Assembly (NCBI GenBank): GCA_902826685.1
Contig: CADEFT010000015.1
Coordinates: forward strand, 89,679 to 153,678
From: an uncultured Acidobacteriota bacterium
GTDB lineage: Bacteria; Acidobacteriota; Terriglobia; Bryobacterales; Bryobacteraceae
Direction: 5' to 3'
Length of the DNA: 64,000 nt
Part shown: positions 59,636 to 64,000 of the stretch, one piece after another
Layout: each line of letters starts with the position of its first letter
How positions within the stretch are numbered: the stretch's first letter is position 1
Translations under genes and position numbers: made by a program
The notes under the pieces: model-generated
The model's input: only the letters and a program-made list of their open reading frames with translations
Database searches by the model: none
Told to the model about the DNA's origin: nothing

Positions 59636-62600
59636 ATGCATTTTCTCGAAGCACGCTCTCAGTGTGTGCGGCCCCCATTGTTTGCTTGGCTTGTCTTGGC
59701 GTTTGCCGGTTCTCTGCCGATCGCCAGCGCGCAGAGCTTCTACATCAATTGTGGCGGAAACGCCTACACAACGACGGATGGAACCGTTTGGGCAGGGGAT
59801 AGGAATTTCACTGGGGGCGCCAACTATTGGACCTCCCAGAACATCGCCAATACGCCAGACAGTTGGCTTTACCGCTCGGCCCGCTATAGCCTGTATGGAG
59901 ATTTCGCCTACGATTTCGTGGTTGCCAACGGCTCTTATAAGATCAAGCTGCGATTCTCCGAGAACCACTACTGGGGTAGCGGCTATCGCATCTTCCATGT
60001 CGACATCAACGGTACACGATATTTGGCGAATTTCGACATCGCCGCGGCAGCGGGCGGAGCGCGAATCGCGGTAGACCGCGAATTCACCGTCAACGTGACG
60101 AGCGGCCGAATCCATATCGATTTCACCGGCGTCAAGGAGAAGGGCATGGTGAGCGCCATTGAGGTGACTCCTGCCGGCGCTTCCACGCCATCGGCGCCGA
60201 CGACGCCGGTCTCCCTCTCGGTAGCGCCGCAGAACCCCACGGTTTCGCAGGGTGCAAGTCAAGCGTTCACCTCTACGGTGGCGGGCAGTACGAATACGCA
60301 GGTCTCGTGGTCGGTGATCGGAAGCGCACCGGCCGGGGCCATCAATTCTTCCGGTGTCTACACGGCGCCTACGGGACTTTCGGCGTCGAAGACGGTGACG
60401 GTGACGGCCACCAGCCTGGCCGATCCCACCAAGAGCGCGTCCTCGATGGTTACGATCGCGGGCCCGGCCGCGCCGCCGCCGGTGGTCAGTGTGACCGTGT
60501 CGCCCTCTTCGGCATCGGTGATTTCGGGCAATACGGCGCAGTTCAGCGCCAGCGTGTCCGGCACCTCGAACCCCGCGGTCACGTGGACGGCTTCGGCTGG
60601 CAGCATCAGCGCGGCGGGATTGTTCACCGCACCTTCGGTGAGCGGCGCCACGCAGGTAACCGTGACGGCGCGCGCGGTGGCGGATACAACCAAAACCGCC
60701 ATGGCGTCGGTTACGGTGAATCCGGTGGCGGTGCCCTCCACCGGGGCGTGGATCGAATCGAACGGGTTGTTATCAATCGAGGCGGAGAACGGCAAGATCG
60801 TAAACCGCGCGCAGTCTTGGAATTTCCGTTCCGATGTTGGCGGCTACTCGGGCTCGGGTTTTCTCGCGGCGGAACCCAACAGCGGCAATCTAATCGGCAC
60901 CGGTTATGTTGGCGTCGCGCCCGAAGTGCAGTTCCTTGCCCGGTTCACACGCGCCGGCACCTACCAGATCTGGATTCGCGGCTACGGCCAAACGGACGTG
61001 GACGATTCGGTGCATGTCGGTCTCAACGGATCGGCCCAGACCACCGGCGAGACGATTTCCCAGTTCCCGTTCAGTCCTCCCTCATGGGCGTGGTCGAACG
61101 TGGCGATGGACTATATCCGGCGGTCGACGATCGTCGTGCCGGCGCCGGGTTTGCACACCATCAACGTCTGGATGCGGGAGGACGGGTTCCGGCTGGACAA
61201 GATCGTGCTGTCCGCCGACAGCGGCTACACGGCGAGCGGTTTCGGACCGGCCGAGAGCGCGCGTGAGGTCGCGTCCACCGGCGGACCGGCTCTATCTCTT
61301 TCCACCACCAGCCTGACCTTCAACACGCTTACCGGAAACGGCAACACCGCGCCGCAGACGGTGAACGTGAGCAACAGCGGTACGGGAACGATGAACTGGA
61401 GCGCCTCTTCCACGCAGGCGTGGGTGAAAGTTACCCCAGGGTCCGGCACCAATGCCGGATCGCTGTCGATTACCGCCGACATCACGGGACTGACGGCGGG
61501 CAGCCGCAACGGTTCGGTGATCGTGACCGCGCCGGGCGCTTCCAACTCGCCGCAGACAATCAACGTGGCGCTCAATCTCACGGCGCCCGTGGGTCCATCG
61601 GCTCCAACGGCGCCCACGATTTCGATGAGCCTGTCGCAGACCAGCCTGTCGCTCTCGGGAGTGGGCGGAACGTCCACCGCGGCCAGTCAAACGGTGGGTG
61701 TGTCGTTCTCGGGCGGCTCGCCGGCCTGGGCGGTGGGCAAGAATCAATCGTGGCTTTCGGTGTCGCCCGCTTCGGGCACCGGCAACGCGACGCTGACGAT
61801 TGCGGCAAATCCTTCCGGGCTCGGCGCCGGCACCTACACCGACGTCATTTCCGTGACCGCGCCGGGCGCCCTCAATTCGCCTGGCTACATCAACGTGAGC
61901 TTCACGGTGCAGTCGGCGCCGGCGACGTCGACCAGCGGGCGTAATTTCTATGTGGCCACTAACGGCTCGGCGAGCAACAACGGCTCGATTGGCAGTCCGT
62001 GGACGTTCCCGGCGGCGATGGCCGCCACGTCGACCATCAAGCCGGGCGACACCATCTGGATCCGGGGCGGCGTTTACGGCAATGGCAAGGATGTGCTGAA
62101 CGTGCGCTTCCTCGGTACCGAGGCACAGCCGATTCTGATTCGCGGCTATCCGGGGGAGCGCGCCACGGTGCAGCATCCGCTGATCATCGGCTGTTGCGAC
62201 GGCGCGGGCAATCCGAGCGCGGGCCAGCACATGTGGTTCTGGGGCCTTGAATTCACCAGCCCCATTACCGATCGCACCGGCTGCCCCAGCGGCCCTCCCT
62301 GTTACGCTTCGTCGAACATCAATCCGGCGATGCACGTGTTCGCGCCCGGCGCGCGCATCATCAACTCCGTCATTCACGACACGATGCAGGGCATCAGCTT
62401 GTGGACCGAAGCGATCAACGGCGAGGCTTACGGGAACGTGATTTATCACAACGGGTTTCACGCCTCCGATCGCGGCCATGGCCACGGCATTTACACGCAG
62501 AACAATACCGGCGTGAAAAAACTGCGTGAGAACATCGTCTTCAACCAGTTCGGCTGGGGCCTGCACCTTTATGGTTCGGGTTCCGCCTGGGTTCGAAACT

Positions 62601-63391
62601 TTCTGGTGGAAGGCAACATCTCGTTCAATAACGGATCGCCGGAAGGCGGACGCACCGATAACATCATCGTGGCGGGCGGCCAGGGCGGGGGAGCGGGCAT
62701 CGTGGTAAAAGACAACCACTTTTACATGACGCCTGAATCGCAGATGGGATACAACGAGGTCGGCTGGCTGTGGTCCACCACCAATGAAGACGCGTCGGTG
62801 ACGGACAACTACTTCATCGGCGGACGCGATGCCTTCGATATGTTCGCCTATAAAAAAGCGACGTTCACGGGCAACACTCTGTATTCCATTTCCAACCTGC
62901 TGTGGCTTGAAACGCCATTCGGCACGTCGCAGTACAACTGGAACAACAATCGTTACTATGGCATCTCCTCGGTCCGCTATAACGGATCGGTGGTGAGCTA
63001 TCCGTCGTTCAAGTCGGCGACGAAGTTTGACAGCGCCAGCACCTACACGACCGCAGCGCCCACCGGCGTCTGGTCGTTCGTTCGTCCCAACCGCTGCGAG
63101 GCGGGCCGCGGCAACGTCGTGATCTATAACTGGGATCAGGCGGCCAGCGTCTCCGTCAGCCTGTCCACCGTGCTGAGTCCGGGCATGGCGTTCGAGATCC
63201 GGGACGCGCAGAACTTTTATAAAGGACCGGTCGTAAGTGGAGGCTACACGGGCGCTCCCGTGGCGATTCCGATGACCGGTCTGACTCTGGCCGCGCCGAA
63301 CGGTGTCTTCCCCTATATCCCGCCGCATACCGCTCCGAAATTCGGGACGTTTGTGGTCGTGGTGCCGGGTTCCACCAGCAGGACCTGTTAG
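59636..63391 (+). CDS. Large secreted malectin / Ig-like / BACON / beta-helix protein
   Basis: A 1251-residue exported protein. After the signal peptide (about 1-32) comes a malectin domain (about 35-180: SFYINCGGNAYTTTDGTVWA), then two bacterial Ig-like domains (about 190-275 and 280-365), a carbohydrate-binding-like module (about 370-540: LLSIEAENGKIVNRAQSWNF), and two BACON/Ig-like domains (about 550-765). A right-handed beta-helix module completes it (about 775-1250: FYVATNGSASNNGSIGSPWT). The last region resembles polysaccharide lyases and adhesins. The likely role is polysaccharide binding or cleavage at the cell surface. An AGGAG lies 7 nt before the ATG. Confidence 0.88.
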   Translation: MHFLEARSQCVRPPLFAWLVLAFAGSLPIASAQSFYINCGGNAYTTTDGTVWAGDRNFTGGANYWTSQNIANTPDSWLYRSARYSLYGDFAYDFVVANGSYKIKLRFSENHYWGSGYRIFHVDINGTRYLANFDIAAAAGGARIAVDREFTVNVTSGRIHIDFTGVKEKGMVSAIEVTPAGASTPSAPTTPVSLSVAPQNPTVSQGASQAFTSTVAGSTNTQVSWSVIGSAPAGAINSSGVYTAPTGLSASKTVTVTATSLADPTKSASSMVTIAGPAAPPPVVSVTVSPSSASVISGNTAQFSASVSGTSNPAVTWTASAGSISAAGLFTAPSVSGATQVTVTARAVADTTKTAMASVTVNPVAVPSTGAWIESNGLLSIEAENGKIVNRAQSWNFRSDVGGYSGSGFLAAEPNSGNLIGTGYVGVAPEVQFLARFTRAGTYQIWIRGYGQTDVDDSVHVGLNGSAQTTGETISQFPFSPPSWAWSNVAMDYIRRSTIVVPAPGLHTINVWMREDGFRLDKIVLSADSGYTASGFGPAESAREVASTGGPALSLSTTSLTFNTLTGNGNTAPQTVNVSNSGTGTMNWSASSTQAWVKVTPGSGTNAGSLSITADITGLTAGSRNGSVIVTAPGASNSPQTINVALNLTAPVGPSAPTAPTISMSLSQTSLSLSGVGGTSTAASQTVGVSFSGGSPAWAVGKNQSWLSVSPASGTGNATLTIAANPSGLGAGTYTDVISVTAPGALNSPGYINVSFTVQSAPATSTSGRNFYVATNGSASNNGSIGSPWTFPAAMAATSTIKPGDTIWIRGGVYGNGKDVLNVRFLGTEAQPILIRGYPGERATVQHPLIIGCCDGAGNPSAGQHMWFWGLEFTSPITDRTGCPSGPPCYASSNINPAMHVFAPGARIINSVIHDTMQGISLWTEAINGEAYGNVIYHNGFHASDRGHGHGIYTQNNTGVKKLRENIVFNQFGWGLHLYGSGSAWVRNFLVEGNISFNNGSPEGGRTDNIIVAGGQGGGAGIVVKDNHFYMTPESQMGYNEVGWLWSTTNEDASVTDNYFIGGRDAFDMFAYKKATFTGNTLYSISNLLWLETPFGTSQYNWNNNRYYGISSVRYNGSVVSYPSFKSATKFDSASTYTTAAPTGVWSFVRPNRCEAGRGNVVIYNWDQAASVSVSLSTVLSPGMAFEIRDAQNFYKGPVVSGGYTGAPVAIPMTGLTLAAPNGVFPYIPPHTAPKFGTFVVVVPGSTSRTC

Positions 63392-63419
63392 TCTCCACGT
63401 CGCCGATGGCGATGCTCCT

Positions 63420-63454
63420 GCCCGAAGCCTGTAATAGGGCTTCGGGCTTTTTTT
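63420..63454 (+). terminator. Rho-independent terminator after the malectin-domain gene
   Basis: A perfect 10-bp stem (GCCCGAAGCC / GGCTTCGGGC) with an 8-base loop is followed by seven Ts. It ends the large secreted-protein transcript 29 bp after its stop. Confidence 0.93.
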
Positions 63455-63462
63455 GTCATGGC

Positions 63463-63478
63463 GAGTCATAATTGACTC
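63463..63478. promoter_or_regulatory. Inverted repeat directly on the dinB-like start
   Basis: GAGTCA-TAAT-TGACTC is a perfect 6+4+6 inverted repeat ending one base before the ATG. It could be an operator or a hairpin that hides the start. No ribosome site is visible, so initiation may be leaderless. Confidence 0.45.
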
Positions 63479-63961
63479 ATGTCTCCCGATGAACTTTTGA
63501 GATCGCCAGTAGCTTATATGCCTCCGGCGCGATTGCTCGATGGACTAACCGCGGCGCAGGCGGAGGCGCGCGTTCCGGGCGCACCGCATTCGATCGCCGA
63601 GATCGTGGCGCATTTGGTGTTTTGGCATTCCTGGTTCCTGGAGCGCTGCAACGGAGTGGCCGCTCCGTTGCCGGCGCCTGCCTCGGCCGGCTGGCCCGCG
63701 GCAACCGGCGCGGACTGGGACAACCTGCGGGAGCAGTTTCTCGCCGGTATCGAGAGTATGGCGGCGATGGCGTCCGATGCGGCGGTGCGCTGGCGGCGGG
63801 TGGATCCGGCGATCGAATTTCCGCCGCTGTCGGACTACAGCGTGGGCGACGCCGTGACGCACGTGGCGGTACACAACGCCCATCACCTCGGTCAAGTCGT
63901 GCTGCTGAGGCAGATGATGAGCGCCTGGCCTCCTCCCGAGGGTAGAGCATTTTCTCATTGA
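63479..63961 (+). CDS. DinB/YfiT-like four-helix metal-binding protein
   Basis: A 160-residue DinB-superfamily protein. Histidines in IAEIVAHLVFWHSWFLE and the C-terminal HVAVHNAHHLGQVVLLRQMM supply the metal ligands. DinB-like proteins include thiol transferases (bacillithiol- or mycothiol-dependent) and proteins of unknown role. It is alone, preceded by an inverted repeat that touches the start codon. No thiol-pathway gene is adjacent. Confidence 0.85.
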   Translation: MSPDELLRSPVAYMPPARLLDGLTAAQAEARVPGAPHSIAEIVAHLVFWHSWFLERCNGVAAPLPAPASAGWPAATGADWDNLREQFLAGIESMAAMASDAAVRWRRVDPAIEFPPLSDYSVGDAVTHVAVHNAHHLGQVVLLRQMMSAWPPPEGRAFSH

Positions 63962-64000
63962 AGGATGAGCCTGAACGGCGCCGCTGAGCGGGGGAAGGGG

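Noticed and set aside
59351..60262. Minus-strand frame covering the 59.2-59.6 kb gap
   Set aside because: It runs antisense into the malectin domain, has no plausible start signal and no recognisable domain.
61292..63469. 725-codon minus-strand frame opposite the malectin-domain gene
   Set aside because: Arg/His-rich antisense frame without signal or domain; the plus-strand gene has signal peptide, ribosome site and terminator.

Overview
The window is about 64 kb of GC-rich, gene-dense bacterial chromosome. Its protein families point to an Acidobacteriota soil bacterium of the Bryobacterales/Solibacter type. The markers are two large TonB-dependent receptors with an N-terminal carboxypeptidase-regulatory domain and no SusD partner, a VWA protein of the acidobacterial type, a PadR regulator with an ADOP-type MacB/FtsX permease, a planctomycete-style PSCyt1/DUF1549/DUF1553 plus DUF1501 pair, a PEP-CTERM protein and a choice-of-anchor V protein. 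This is inference from family content. No phage, plasmid, IS element, CRISPR array, rRNA or tRNA gene was seen.

Layout. 1-12.5 kb: two paralogous pairs of molybdopterin sulfite-dehydrogenase-like protein plus cytochrome c (the first cut by the window edge), separated by pgm, a hybrid histidine kinase, serS, rnc, two TPR proteins and infC. 12.5-20 kb: VWA protein, parvulin-type isomerase, an HExxH protein, a TlpA-like thioredoxin, a DsbD-N-like protein and a GT9 glycosyltransferase; then a degenerate tandem-repeat tract, the anchor-V protein and a TPR protein. 20-25.6 kb: TonB receptor 1, WYL regulator and a cyclase-fold protein with a CxxCH motif. 25.6-32.6 kb: a nearly unbroken minus-strand run: ECF sigma factor, zf-HC2 anti-sigma, Spy-like protein, a small protein overlapping a nucleotidyltransferase, sirtuin, larC, metG, tatD and a small alpha/beta protein. 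32.8-40.7 kb: IscA-type protein, PEP-CTERM protein, trxB, cheX, CheY-like regulator, GAF-ANTAR protein, YheT-type hydrolase and two MacB-like permeases. 40.7-43.6 kb: PadR plus an ADOP permease interrupted by a nonsense codon. 43.7-57.3 kb: a secreted and catabolic block (PSD1/DUF1501 pair, TonB receptor 2, acetamidase, M1-like peptidase, sulfatase, ceramidase-like hydrolase). 57.3-64 kb: a lone tssA, an RluA-type enzyme, a 1251-residue malectin/BACON/beta-helix protein and a DinB-family protein.

How the genes work together. Housekeeping genes (pgm, serS, rnc, infC, metG, trxB) are mixed with envelope and periplasmic functions. The TonB receptors, TPR protein, sulfatase, amidase, peptidase and PSD1/DUF1501 genes suggest scavenging of complex organic matter. 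The sox-like pairs suggest periplasmic oxidation of sulfite or a related sulfur compound. Regulation is by ECF sigma/anti-sigma, a hybrid kinase, CheX/CheY-like proteins, ANTAR, WYL and PadR.

Most notable are the DNA-level scars: a tandem array at a tail-to-tail junction whose units carry copies of both flanking gene ends; a frameshifted remnant of a soxC 3' end between soxC and its cytochrome gene; and an in-frame TAG in the ADOP permease with an intact coding tail beyond it. Seven of the eight convergent junctions are abutting, overlapping or within 5 nt; the eighth holds the array.
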